Made by a program: the position numbers and the translations under genes. Below are positions 45,501-59,700 of a stretch of 64,000 bases of DNA, piece after piece. Location of the stretch: positions 7,688,001-7,752,000 of the forward strand of contig WHVY01000005.1 of assembly GCA_022266195.1 (NCBI GenBank), written 5' to 3'. Under the pieces are notes generated by a model. It was not told where the DNA came from, did no database searches, and was given only the letters and a program-made list of their open reading frames with translations. Position 1 is the stretch's first letter, and each line of letters starts with the position of its first letter. The DNA is from Tetranychus cinnabarinus (Eukaryota; Arthropoda; Arachnida; Trombidiformes; Tetranychidae).

Positions 45501-48024
45501 AAGGTTCCACAACTGACCATAAAAATCATATTTAGACTTTCAAATATTTGAATAATCGAATCTGTTGACCAGTTTTCCTTCTCTTTCCTTCCTACTCTTT
45601 GAATTTCTTTAATGCCATCATTTTTCTTCTAATGATAAAGATGATAACCTCAATTCTGAGTTCAGACTTGCGGGTAACAAAATGGTCTTTGATAGTTGGT
45701 CGCGAAAACTTGATCTCGATAAAAGTTCACCTTTTTTAAACCAAATGTCTGAAAGTCTGAAACAAATAAAAGTAACTATTAGAATGTTGACAAATAATAT
45801 GTTAGGTAAGAAAAGTAAAGTGAAGAAAAGGTTATTGACCAAAGAGGATATTTTTTTGGCTCAATGTTAAGCCTTTCTCTTTACAATTGATAATGGCCTC
45901 TACCTTATGAGTAGATGTAAGATCAAATGAAGGTTAACCTCACAACTTTTACCAATCACCATTATCATCATCTTTTTGGCCATTTCGAGATAAAAGGAAG
46001 ATGAAATTGATGATGATAATAATCGGAAGAAGAAGAGAAGAATAAGAATGAATGATGTTGAAAGTTTTCTCTACTTTGTAGGATTGATCGCATACAATTT
46101 CTCGTCTAATGTCATATGATTTTGGAGTTGGTTTGAACTAAGGTGAAGTTGAATGGTGAAAAAAAGAGAAGAAATTCTGTCCTTCGAATCAATCAGTGTC
46201 CATTGAAAGTCTTCCTGGTTCTTTTTCCTTTATCCTTTTCTGTTTACCAATAAAATGCTTCAACACCTTTCTCAACCTAATATCCAACTTTGGGCAGCGA
46301 AAACACTCGATGGTTTTGCCATTTCTTTTCTTCTTTCATTCCAGTGTCACATTGATCGTCATAACTGCGGCCACAATCATCACCATCAGGTGTAATTTTG
46401 GATCATAAAATTCATTTTATCTCCAGGCTAAACTATTCTTTATTCTTTCACTGGTAATGTCCAAAAGCTAATCGAATAGTCAATTATCTTCTAGGCATTT
46501 AGAGGTTCCCTTTGACATCTTTTCATTCTTATTCTTCCTTTTTGTTCACAAAAAATGTCAATAACTTTGATCGCACAAGGAAACAATGAATTTCGATGAG
46601 AAAAAAATGACCAGGAATCATTTTGTAATCAGTTTTCCAGTAAATTTGTACCAATTTCCGGTAAGCCTTTAGGAGGTCTTATTATCTTATGCTCAACTGG
46701 CTCAGGAAACATTAAGAAAACTCATTAGTGTATCTGAGGAAGAGAGAAGAAGAATGATGAGCAAAGTGACAAAAAGTAGAGATTCTGCAACAATGGAGTG
46801 TCAACTGATACAATATTTACAGGAATATACATTTCCATCGTTAGGCGTCTCCTGTGTGAGTTTTGGTTCAAGCTTTTCAACAATTTAGAAAATTAATGTC
46901 AATCAAAATGAATTTTTTCTAGCTACCAAGAAAGATACAAAAACAGTTTTTGTACCAAATAAATTTTCCATCCTCAGATACTTGTCCAAATGAGCAAAGA
47001 TGATGAAATAAGGATTGGTCATTGGCTGAAGTCATTTAAATCCATCGCAGTTAATCTATTACGCAATTAAAACACCAGACGTTTGAGTAGATAAATTTCA
47101 AGTTAAATTGACATTCATAACAGACTCATCTGCATAAGAGTGTTTAATTAACTGGCTAATATACTTTAATTGATCAATTACGATAAGACTAACATTTCAG
47201 TTACTCAATGCTGAAGGTATGGATGCAATGGCAGCAAATTTAATCTGTTAGAGTCTAAATGAATGTCAACATCGAGGCCTGTTTCATGAAAGTCATTTTG
47301 ATCATGAAGACCTATTGATTTAATGAGAGTTTACCTACGAAAAAAAGGTTAAGTTGAAACAGAATTGCCAATCAAGAGAATAGATTTTCTCAGATAGATT
47401 GATTTCTCAGCAAAAAAGAAGACAAATAAGAAATTTCAATGAGCTGAGCAGCTTTTAAAATCAATACAAGTTATTGTTACTGACTAATGATGCTTATCGG
47501 CCATATAAAAATGGAAAGATGAGAATTTTTAATAGCTCGAAACTCTGAGCTGAACAAACGATTTAACCTTAGATTATTGATCTAATTGATTAGGCATTGA
47601 AATTTCGAGAATTTGCATTAATCATGAAAAAGAGAATAACATTTTCTTTCAAGAAAAATGTTGGATTTGAAAATGTAAACAGACTCTGAAACATTTTCAT
47701 TTCAAGCTTTGAAACATCATTTTGAAATGTTGAGGCTGAATGGAATTTAAAAAATTTAAAAATGAATATTAATAACCTTAGGTCCAAGGAGTATGGCAAG
47801 CACTAAGGTTACTGTAAGTTGACATCTAACAGCATAAAGAAGTAAAAGATAATCTGGGTGTATTTTACCCCACGAAATGTGCCGCAACACATAAGTTACA
47901 GTTGAAATAACAATCTCTATGTAAATCGAACAGCACAATGAGCACTTTTCCCCATAAACTTCAGGCTTTGCATTCCGTATACAGTATGTGATATAGACAC
48001 CAGTTAATAAAAACGAAAATTCCC
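42595..48024 (-). CDS. Class C GPCR of the GPR158/GPR179 (metabotropic glycine receptor) type, last three exons
   Basis: Three exons with agreeing phases: 47777-48024, 43841-44017 and 42595-42882. The first encodes the last two or three membrane helices (EFSFLLTGVYITYCIRN, YIEIVISTVTYVLRH, then DYLLLLYAVRCQLTVTLV and LGPK). This aligns with the EFLFLLWGVYLCYAVR…LTVTVTIG…IPKF stretch of GPR158. The next two encode a cytosolic tail with DINLADMDPEDIR, a short heptad-like helix (ELRRVYTQLQILRNK), a basic patch (RKDNPHISKRRGGRK) and a His-rich stretch, ending EPEAHTVS. Exons for the extracellular Cache-like domain and first helices are not found and should lie beyond 48 kb. Drosophila relatives are also class C orphans. 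The ligand cannot be told. The tail is short compared with vertebrate GPR158. Confidence 0.8.
42883..43840 (-). other. Intron of the GPCR gene
   Basis: Bounded by GTAAAT at 43840 and CCAG at 42883. Nothing else recognised. Confidence 0.7.
44018..47776 (-). other. Large intron of the GPCR gene (3.8 kb)
   Basis: Bounded by GTTATT at 47776 and TTTCAG at 44018. Several small frames inside (for example 44503-44712, 44832-45056, 45618-45842, 46196-46408) lack splice sites, families or codon bias and are left out. 45340-45380 is a GAA-rich tract. Confidence 0.65.
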
Positions 48025-48846
48025 CTGTAAACAAGAAAAAAGAACAGAATTAGTTACAATTTAATAAAAAATCAAGAGGTTAATATTTAACCGTTAAATC
48101 TTCTGCAATTTCAAGTGTTTGAGAACAGCTTATGTCTTAAGATTTAAGAAAAACTTAAGAATGCTGCCATCTAGGGTAGCTATATAAACTTACTGCGAGT
48201 TTATTTTCAGCTGTTTATTATCCGCTGATTATTTGGTTCACCATTCAACAAAACCCGGGCAATATTTTACTTTCAAAATGTGACCATTTTAGTATTCTGA
48301 ACATTTTCTTGATCAACGTTTGATCGAAATGACAATTTTTTGCTACAAATGACTGTTGATTGATTCACAGTCAATTGACTAACAATTTGTATTGGTTGTT
48401 AATCAATCAACGAAACCGAATTAAGAGCAAGAAGACCAAAAAAGGAACAAATAAAAATGGATCAAAGGTAATCACATTTCACCATTGATTCAATTTAATG
48501 TGAATTATGTTTACAGTCAAACCAAATATTGTCTGTCGTATTGATTTTCATCCATTCATTTAACTCAATTGAAATCAGTACCAATCATATTATTACCAGT
48601 TACATAACTCAGTGCTTGATAACCGCTAGTTATTGCGACTGATATTTTTGGTTATTAGCACTAGTTATTTGAATGGGTTGGTTAACAAACCCATAGAGAG
48701 TTAAATGAAATAATTGAATTCAATTTTTGGTTAAATCCAACAAATCTTATCAATGAAGAAGAGATAAAATTTTTTAGCCATAAATTGACCAATTGTGTCT
48801 TCAGCTTTTACTTTCATTATGTAAGCTTTTTAAACAACTCTTGCTC

Positions 48847-48906
48847 GGTGATATGATAGTGAATACACTCGGGCTTCGCCCTCGTGCATCTAACCATCAT
48901 ATCACC
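48847..48906. repeat. Imperfect hairpin with GC-rich core
   Basis: Arms GGTGATATGAT (48847-48857) and ATCATATCACC (48896-48906) enclose a core with GGGCTTCGCCC. The core is far more GC-rich than its surroundings. It may be a tiny foldback element or an RNA hairpin. Confidence 0.6.
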
Positions 48907-50605
48907 TCACAATCGTTGTTTAAATATACACACACATTAGTGCAAATGTAATTTTCAAAATGTCAACCCAGAGATTGATTAACCAGTTTACCAACATCAT
49001 GGATACCCAATATTTGTAACATCAAGTAAGTACAATAACCTTAACTTGACCAATATTTACCAATATCACAATTTAATTTAAATTTGACCTTAAAAGAAAT
49101 GTTTTTTTCTCTATTTGCCTATTTCATCAGATCGTAAATGCAAGCTTTCAATATAAATGGCGAATATCTCTCGATTGTATGGGAATTGATGTCATTAATT
49201 TCAAAGATGAAACGCAAAGACCCAGAAGGATCGTAAATGTGTGTAAAATGTTGCTATTGTAACCTGCAAAATTGAAATGCAATTCAAAGACAAACAATTT
49301 GTTATTCTGCGGATAAGTGAACCTGAAATAGATCAAGATTCATCTTAATGAATTTGAATTTGTGTTCCAACCGATGAGCAGCAAAGAAAAGATAGTGATA
49401 CGAAAAAAAAGCAAAGCAAAGCCTAACCTACTTAGCAGAAGATGAAGAAAAGGAAACATCTCATGTTGACTCATTTTCTCTGGTGAACTGGAAATCCAAT
49501 GTTTGAATAACCATGTAAAAGGAGATGTTTTCATTGGAATAAGGTTTATCTTTGTCAATGTGTTTGTTTTTGTGTCTTCTTTCAGTGGTGTTAACACCGT
49601 TCAGGAAGCTTAACTGTGTACATTCAAACATACAGAAGGCAATAATATTAAAAGATGAAACTTGATTTAATCATTCTTAATTGAAATTGCCTGTTGGATT
49701 GAAGGAGAATCACCAGAAAAAAGTACAAAACTATCAATGAAGATACAAAGTACAGTTGAGTGCAAAAAACAGTCTTTAACTTTAGCTGTTGATCTGTTTT
49801 TTTGATGATTTGTGGATCGGAAACAATGGAATCGCGTGGGCATGAAAGACAATTCAAGACAAAGTTCAATCACAAAAAAATCCAACGAAAGTTTCACAAA
49901 AGCTCAATTTTTTTTGTCAAGACAAGTTAATGATCCGAATCTTGTAAAAAAACTTTCAATCAATTATCATGAAAACTCTAATTTTGTTTAACACTTCGAA
50001 AGGATATCAAACCTTCGCATTTTGGTTTGATTTTTGTGCTCATCCGAAGTAATTGATTAAAACCTGAAATTCCCGAGTTGCAACTCCAAACAGATTTTTA
50101 TATTTCAATCTTTCAGGCGACTTTTTTGTTAAAAATAAACGCATTATTGATTCGATATTCATAATCGTTATCTACTTTTTTCCTTCTCATTTAATTATTC
50201 CAAATTTTGTGTTTAGTCGGAACCAAGAGGTTCATTTAGCATGATAAGAAGCTCAGTTTTTTTCCTCTCAAAGCAAACCTAATATTGATTAACAACTAGG
50301 TCAGACGATCGATCGGCATAATCGGAGCGTGTTTTGCAAAAAACGGTATCTACACCTTCGAATTTGTTTTGTATATGTCTAGATATTCCGCTGAAAAATC
50401 TGCAATCAAACAGCGGCCGAAATTTGCAGTGTATCAGTATAAATCATTCGAAAGCAAAAAAGATCTTAAGTGAAATACAGACAAAAAATGGCCAGAGATG
50501 CATAGCATGTTCAACTCTCCCCTTCCAATCCTTTTAAATCAATCATGAAAAATGTTATCTCGCTTCAAGGATCATGAATTCCCAAATGGAATTTTCAGCT
50601 CAATA

Positions 50606-50726
50606 CAGGGTGTTAAGAAAGTTTGTGTGAGGGGCGAAATATCAGCTTTCTAAGCATAACATCAAAAATTTATAATGCGCAAGGATAATGATTTTTTGCA
50701 CTCAAACGAACGATCTTAACACCCCG
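50606..50726. mobile_element. 121-bp MITE
   Basis: Ends CAGGGTGTTAAGAAAGTTTG and the inverse of CGGGGTGTTAAGATCGTTCG, flanked by TA (50604-50605 and 50727-50728). Tip style is like Tc1/mariner elements. No coding capacity. Confidence 0.75.
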
Positions 50727-53700
50727 TAAACTTTGACACAAAATCCATGAAAAGACTTTCTTTCACCGTCGAAACGTCTTCTACAATCGAGAAGAATTCA
50801 AGTTTTTAAGAATCAAAACAGGTATTCAAGCTAGTATGTTATCGAATATCTTTAGCACATTGAAGTCACGCATATAACTGCAATTCACGATTGAGAGCGA
50901 AATTTCCTAAATAGTCATAAGACTCAACTATGCTACAATAACAGCTTACTTTTATTGCATAACAAATATAATTAATTATGAAATTACAAGAAATTATTGA
51001 CTTCCTAATTAAATAATGAATAATCGATGAAACTTTTGAAATATCCTTTTCAATTTAAAATTGTTTCAAATTTTTGTGAATGCGTTTTCGAATGAGTATG
51101 TTAAGCATACGATTCAGCGACATGGCAAGTATTCAATGTGGAAAAATTTTGAAATTCTTTCAATCAACCAACAAAACTTTATAATGAACGTTTTGGATAA
51201 ACCAATGAAATAGTGTCATATCAACCATTACTGTAAGCTAAAGTGCCTATGCTTGGAATTTATAATTTTCACTAAAACGAACGTTTTTTGCCTTAAGTCA
51301 CCCGCCAGATACTACAACACTGGTGAAATCGCTTATTTTCTGCTCGGTGTAGTTCTGGCTTTAAGCTTTTTTTGAGTTTTAACAACTTTTATTACGTTTT
51401 AAGCTATATCCCGATAACTGCATGGTGAATTACGATGATATTCTTCGAAGTTAATGCAAAGGACTCAAAATTCTTTTTGAGACCTTCAAATGACCTCTAA
51501 AGGTCGCAATTCAAATTTCCGACAAATGACCTTGAATACCCTTGAAATTTTTTTCAGACATTTATTAAGTCATTTGAAGTTTTTATACCAAGTAGCGATC
51601 AGATCGCACGAGTATCTTCATAGATAATGCGGTGAACGTAAAAATTTGAAGTGAAATTTTTTGTCGGTAACCTGAGTTATAATCTCCACTTCGTTTCACT
51701 ACGCTCCGATAATTAATGATCATTTTCCATTGAATTTTTTATCTGCAAATCTTGCTTTTCACATGAAGGATGAAAAAAAGAGTTTAATATGTTGATCTTC
51801 AGTTGTTTGCATCAACAAGATTCATGAATAGGGTTGAAAAGGACGCAAAAACAAAAATGTCTGATAAACATGTAAATCCAAAATGTTCATTTGGTTAATT
51901 TATGATGAAGGTAAAACTGAATCAACAATGAATTATAATTTAACTACTTTTTTATCCTTTTTTCATTTTACGCTGTTCCATGGTTATGACAGGTAATAAT
52001 GAAGGATCCAACCAAAGACACAACAGGACAAAGAGTTTACTTTGATTCAAGTCAATGTCAAATGTACCATGCAGAAGGGGAAAGAAGGGTGATAAGATGA
52101 AGTTGATGAAACTAAAAACAATGAAACTGATGAAGAAACTCGACTCTAAACGTTATAATTAAGTTTCATTTACAGTTAAGTTTCTTTTTCTCTTCGCCTT
52201 AAAATTAAATTTCATCAAGTATTAACATCTTAAGTGACGTTCCGATGACAGTTACTTCTTAAGATGTAACAAAATTACTCCCAGAACCAGGAAAAGGTTT
52301 CAAAAGCTAATGGAAGATGAAGGAAGATGAAAATACAAAAAGCATAACTTGCTTTTGTCAGTTTAACCTTTGTTAACTCAAGACATTCATTTAGCCGATT
52401 CAAAAGTGATTCTTGAAAAATTGAACCTTTTCTCGACTTTTTTTTAAACTCAATTTTGCTATCAATTTAATCTAATTATTTCAAGTGACAATAACAATTA
52501 TCAGCTTTGATTTAAGTCAAGAAAAGATGGCAAGTTTTACGCCTTCAAAGCACTAACAGTTATTACAATCTAAACTGTGTCAATGCATTTACGATGGAAA
52601 CTGTAAATTTGTTGTAAACATTGAATTTCTTGATTCAATCTCAGTTGTCCATAAATCACTTGCAATCTTTTCACCTCAAGTCTTGTCTGGTATTATATAA
52701 GTTATGGCTTTTGTTGATTCTGCCAGTTGCCCAGCAATCAGTTATCAACTCGGGTTAGCTCAGGTTAGCAAAATGGTTATTCATTGAACAAGTTTGACAA
52801 TTTGATAAAAAATGTGAACAATTTAATTGCGATGTTATCAGAGGTGAGATGAAATCAACTCAGCTTAACTCTGAAACCAGAATTTATTGCAACTCATGTC
52901 AGATAATATTAAATGTTTCACACAAAAAGTTATTACAAAACAATTAAATGTTCATTAGGATCAAATCAACTTTAACCTGCAAAGTGATCAATATTGTTTC
53001 GTTTAAAATTAATATTTTCATTAAATTCAACTTTTCACAAGCAAGATATCAATATATCTTGTTGATTGAAATACAGCAATATTAACACTGAATGCGAGAC
53101 AAAAGCAAATGTTGTTTGTCGAAATGCAAAAACATGTTGTTTAGTATAACCTGAATTTATCATTACACATTTGCTCTGAAAAGTGTGAATGGATGAAAAG
53201 AAGCCAAGAATAATAAGCTTTTTTGGATAAAATAAAGGTCAAGAAATGATACAAAAAGATGAAAATGGACTTGATCCATTGAAGAATCTTGTTAAAGTTT
53301 ATTTTTCTAAGCATTTCCATGATTGGCTTCTATCTTTTTCATCAGTTCTTAGTTCATATCTAGAGCTCAGCCTTTTCTAGACGTTTTTCACTTTGTAAGC
53401 CTTTGAAGGAGTGTTTTCAAACCATTGACTTTTAAACCTTTCAAAACAAAAATGAAGAAGAAAAATTAAGAACGAAAAGATGAAGAAAAGAAATAAACTT
53501 CATTCAGGACGAAAACATGCAAAGCTGCTATAAAGACAAGAATTTCTTTCCCATTTCAGTATCGAAAGTTTAAATGAAAAACAATATCATTACATCGTTA
53601 TTGATGCGCTCAATATATCATTACACTTTGTTGGGTCATTACTACAGCTTTCAGGTTTAATCAGTTGCTCATTACTACCAACTGTAACATTGTATCTTTC

Positions 53701-56700
53701 AATGTAAAGTTAAGTCGATGATTTGTAATCAACTGAACCTCAACCAACTTTGATCAAACTTCATGTCTTGAGCTTTGTTCAACAATATAACCTCAATACA
53801 TGCAATAATGCAAAATAGGAATTTAGTCAACTGCGTTCATCAAAACGACACTAACCTTTACTTTACCTAATACAGACTGAAAGCCGATCTCCGTGAAGAG
53901 TTGATGGAAACAATTGGGACGCAAGTTAATCTGACGAGATTATTTCAAGATATTATTTACGATAATTAATATGAATTAGTTGATAGAAAAATTAAGCCAT
54001 TGTAAGTACAATTAATCTTACTAATAGACTCAATTGTATGGGAAAAGGAAAAGAAAGGAAAAAATTGCAGATAAAACAAAGTAAAAAGAGGTTCAATTTA
54101 TCCTTCGTTAGCAACTATTATTCATCATTATTATTTCAATTGTTGAAAGAAAATAACTTTTCTCTTTGTTTCATCTTTCCTTTCAGTCTGATCGGGAACC
54201 ATGTTCACCAGGAGAAGAAATTGTGAGCTCATCTAAATTCTGATCCCAACAAATCAAGAATGAAATGATGAAAAAGAGAAAAGTAAAGGAAAGGAAAGGC
54301 CGTAAAGAGGCTTATAAAGTCAAGTAAAATGAAAGAAGGAAATTCTGGTTAACCAGAATGAACGACATTCTAAAAGGAAAGTGAACAACTCTGGAAAATG
54401 TACACAAAGTCACGAAGAAATGAAATTTTCTCCCACTTCTCATGATATCATGATAATATGGAATAAGACAAAGTTTTTCAAGAATAAAATGATGAAAAAT
54501 TTCTTCTCTACAAGAGAGGATAAAACTGGTGTAACTGGTTCATTCAATCGACTTTAACATGGAAAATCTTCTGAAACTCCCTGCAGTTATTATTGTCACT
54601 GGAATTATCATTATCATAACTTAAGTTATCAACATTCTTATTGAAAGAATCAAGTGTCATCCTTTCCTATCCTCAATTCAGAGTCGATTTAATCTTTACA
54701 TTTCATTTTCTTGATAACAAATAAAATAATTCTGATATCATTTTCAAAATACAGAATCATATTATCTCAGGAAGAAGAGAGAAAAAAAAGGTTCAATAAA
54801 ACTTCACAATTTTTCATAAAGTATGAATCGAATGATAAGAAATAACTTTTTTTTCTTTTTTTCAAGAAAAATTCATTCTTATCATGATTCTGTTTTCAAT
54901 CACATTTATTCTGGGTTCTGCTTTTGCTACGAGACTGAGTAAAGGTTAGCTGCTAAATTGGTCAACTTTAGCATTGTTTAAATCCAAATTGATGACGATC
55001 ACAAAAGATTGAACGTTCAATTTATTGAGCTTATTCTGCAACATGAACATTCTCATGACAAATAATCTTCTCAACTGAAGACTGAAAAGAATGATGAAAA
55101 GGTCGAAGAAATGTTCTTTAAAGGAAAATGATGAACTAAAATAAATATTGTTATTGGCTGGAAAAGTTCATGTTGAATAACATATTAGTTTTGCAGGACA
55201 GAACTTCTTGAATAATCTTGTCTCCAAATGAAAAGTTTATCTTCTCGCAAGGTGTAAACTCTTCAACTAGATAAACATTATTTTCCTGCGACTTTTCCTC
55301 TCATCATTATTAGCATCGTTATCAATATCAAACAAAAAACGTTTCTTTCGAGTTTTCACCAGAAAGTAAAATCTTGTCTGATGTAATAATATTGATAGCA
55401 AGATTTAGCTGTTCATCAACATTATTATCTTCATGATCTGTGATAGTTCAATCTGATAAATTAGAAACGATAAGATCTGGTTTAAATTAATGTTAACGAT
55501 GAAATCATGATAAGTTTTCCAAGAGTTATAAAGGAAATGAAACCGTCTCAAGCGAAAAACTCCCAAAATCAAATTTCACTCCCAGACTGCACTCCGAGAT
55601 AATTCTTATTTTAGTTTTCTTTTGAAGATTTTTTATTAATATTCGAAATGTTATTTTCTTATTTTCACCAAAAATTTGACTCTTCATTTCGAAATAAAGA
55701 GAAACTCAAGAACTTTCATGATTTTGTTTTTGAGTCCTTCCAATCAGTCTTCTAGAATGACTGAAATGACTTGAGCGAGTTCAGTCGAGCATTTCAGAAT
55801 ACCTTTAATCAATTTTTTTTAGTTGAAAGATTCAACTTTGAAAATTGCAAAATTCTGATTATGAAATTCTTTATTCTTTTCTTTTTTCCTTTTTCTTGCA
55901 TAATGATGCAATTTTGATTTGAATGCAAAAAGATACAAAAATGAGGCAAAACATAATTTTATTGATATTAATAAACAATAGAAGTTGAATGTTTCAACAT
56001 TATTCACCCAAACTCTGTTCACTTTGAAAAAAAGAAATGATTTTGAAATTTTCGTGCTTAATTTTTTTTTCTCGAGTTTCTTGTTTTCACGTCAATTTGT
56101 GAAAGTATTTCAGCAAATAAGTTGCATGTGAAGATGTTAAAAGAAAGTGTTTTTCATGGTTTACCTTCTGGTGAAGGGAAAAGCGGAAAAATGAAAGATA
56201 TTTTCTTGGAAAGATAATGCAAGTCAATCATCATTATCATCTTGAGAGCTTCAATGTGTTCAAGTCAGAAAGAGATTTGAAAAAATCCAAGGTAAAGACT
56301 CTGAATGGCAAGCAATTGACGGTAAAAATTTTTACATTTAAGACTCCATTGAGAATGGAAAGGTTACATTATGAGTAGTTAAGAAAAGGAATGAAAGGAA
56401 ACTCAACTGTTTCTCGCCTGGAATCACATGAAATTCATATTTGATCCAATAATCAAGGCTAGTCGAGTATTTATTCTCATTAAAGCCTTCAGGGTGATAC
56501 AGTTATTGATACAAATATCAAAGGAAAATGTCAAATTTGGTTGAAACTTGCATCCAACCTGAAACAGTCCATTTTGGGTTTCCAAATGTTCCAATTGATT
56601 CATTTTCTTCTTGTTTCAAATTCACTTTTTATTACTGTAAACATTTCAATCTAAATTGAACATGAAACCAATCAAAAGCTAATTTGGTAGACATAATCAT

Positions 56701-59700
56701 GATCCTTGAAAATGTCACCCAAAAATATTCTCATAATGATTCATTGATTGTTATCGATTTTATTTGCCACCCAACAAAAGAATTTTACAGAAAAAAGAAA
56801 TTCTGTCTCGACGTTTCTTTCATCAAATATTTATTTGCTTCTTGTGACAAACAATTCAGTCTCGAATGATTAATCAAATTGAAAAATATTCATCTATCAA
56901 ATGAAACAGAAAAGTTTCATTTTGTTTCGAGTTTGGAATAAAAATGAAAAAAACATTTTAGGGAATCATGTTTTCATTTGAAACTCAACGTTATTCAAGA
57001 AGCATTTTAATCTAATTAAATGTTCGTTATTAAGTTAAGAATATTAAATAACATTTTGCAATTTAAATAGCATGCATTAATAATCATAACATTGTTCAAA
57101 TCACATCTTGTAAACAATGAAATCTAATTAAAGGTGAAAAATTGTTAATTAGTTTGTATCATTTGGTGAAAAGAAAACAGAATTAGCTAACGATAATTGA
57201 TAACCTTTTCCTTTTCAATTTTAACTCGAAAGTTTCAAGATTCATTGAACATTTCAACTTGAATGAATACTTAACTCGTTATCTTGTTATTAAAAGGCGC
57301 CTTGAATAATATTCAATGAGTTTAGCCTTTTCTTGCAGTCAAATTTGAAGACTAAATTGTTGTTGGTTTTCAGTCAACAGTAATTTCGGTTCGATAATCT
57401 TGAGAATAATTTAGGATAATCAATATTTTCTTGACATTATTTTCATATTTTGTGAGTTTCAGCATTTCAAAGACTTTTATGCGTTTATGCGTTAATCGAA
57501 TCGATCGAAATAACATTTGAAATTGAAAGGCTAAAGATGTTGAGATGAACTTTTAAAGTTAAGAGTTACAATGAGTTATTTGATTCTTTTCTCTTCGTTT
57601 CATGATAAAAGAAAATTCCAGGCTTTAAAAGAGTAAATAATAAAAGTTTGAAAGTGCAATTGAAACGATGACTTTGAAAGGTTTTTTATTTTAAGTTTTT
57701 AAAGGAACACCAAATTTTGAGAAAAGTTTTTTTTCGATTCCATCCTTCGTTCAGAGTAAACTGAGAAAGGCTGAAATGTTTAATCTATTAAAAGAGATAA
57801 AATTGAAAGTTTCAACTCAAGGATATTCATTAAGGTTTAATGGGAATCAGAAAGGATCGAAAAGTTCTTTGATCTGATGATGGGAAATTGTTACAAGAGT
57901 TTCTTAAAGTTATTCAATATCTTCATTGTTAGCGATTCTGAATATTTGTGAGTTTTTGAAGTTACATTTAGCTTTCAGATAATTTGGTTTTTTTTGTCGA
58001 ACGAAAAATTACTGATTGAATAAAATCGCTTCAATCACAGAATCAAGCAAAATTTTGAATCTTTTTTAATGCAGAGCGATTTCAGGTGAAAAAGAATGAA
58101 AAATATTCAGAGAATTATTCAGATTATAGAAGTTCTGTAAGGCTTTATAAGACCAGTTTTTTCATTCCCATTTAATCCTTAATTTGCAGACGCATTTATT
58201 AGATAATTTTTTCTCTAATATTTCACTTCAAGCTTGACTTGGTTCTGTCTGAGCAACCAATCGATTCTGGAATCGTGTTAAGCCTTTCTGATCAGAAATG
58301 AATGTTATCATGAAGAAACAAAATGAAAACTTTTGTTTCTTTAGAAATGAAAAGGTGTTTTTAGATGTAAGAATTTGAAGAAAAATGGATAAACTCTAAT
58401 TGAGCAAATATTTTCTTTTATTTTTTTCCTCTTTTCATCCAGAATTCTATGAGAAAATCTTACCTACTTTACGCCCATTTTTCTTATTCTTCATTTTAAA
58501 TTGAAAATCTTTTGCATTCAATTGGGAAAAAGAAATAAATTGTAGGTTCTTTGCAAAAAACTGAACATAAAGTTCTCTATTGGCTGAAAATTAATTCAGC
58601 GTGAGAAAGAGTTGAGAGTTCGCACTTCCACCATAGTTTATTTCGTACTCTCATGATATTCATATCTTTTCAAAATTTTTCGTACTGGTCAATGTTGGTA
58701 ACATATTCATAACGCCATATCGTTCAGTCAATCAATCGGTTTTAAGAAAAATTCTGTTATCTGTGCAACGGCGATGTGAAAATGCTTAGAAAACTGTATT
58801 TTGAAATCCTGCCTATCAAGAACATGGATTATTCGAAAGTTATTTCTGACTCTTTCACAAAGTCTGAGAATTGAATAACGATTAATGGTGCTATTTATTT
58901 TGCCCTTTCCCAGTTGGCATGCGCCCTCTCAGGCGTTGAATTTGCTAATTACTAACCTCAATTAGTTGAACTCATGTTCAAGCATTGTTTTGTACATTTG
59001 GTAATCATGAAAGATGATTAAAAAAGTCTTTCAATTACTGCAGATTACTGCATTTACTGCAATCTGAGTTGAACATTTTAATCAGTTTCAATAATCTTTT
59101 AAATGAATCCGTTTAACTGGAAATTTATGGTTCAGTAAACAGATAAAATGTCGATAAATTGTAGATGATTCAATGCATTATTTTTTCGAACTCAATGATA
59201 AAAGAAAAGGTGTAATATAATGAGAATCTTTTCTTCATTCTTCCTGTTAGAACTGAATTCATAGATTTAAATCAACATTCTGAACATGGAACTGATATTC
59301 AAATGGAATTGTTTTAACAGAATAAAAGAAAGATTAGATTTTTCATGAAGCTGGACAAAGAATAAAGGATTTCATCAGTGATGAAATTCATCATTATCAA
59401 TGCAATGAATAAAATTGAAAACAATAAACAGAACTCGAAAATTCAAACGTTTCATGAAGAGATAAGAAAATGAGATCAGAACAGTATCATTGGAAAGAAG
59501 AGAGGAAATTACTCGAAATTAAATTTCCATGGAAGCTTCAAGTTGAGTGAAAGTAAAACTCATGAGACAGGGAATTGATTGACATTGAATAAATGAATTT
59601 AAAACATTAAAAGTCAACAATCATTGATGAACGTTTACTCACTTCGGAATAGAATTCAAAAATTTTAAAATGTCTCATTATTTTGCATCATGATTGAGTC

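Noticed and set aside
49148..49597. Membrane-like minus-strand frames considered as upstream GPCR helices
   Set aside because: No match to class C helices 1-5, stops in the frame following the only possible acceptor, and no donor.
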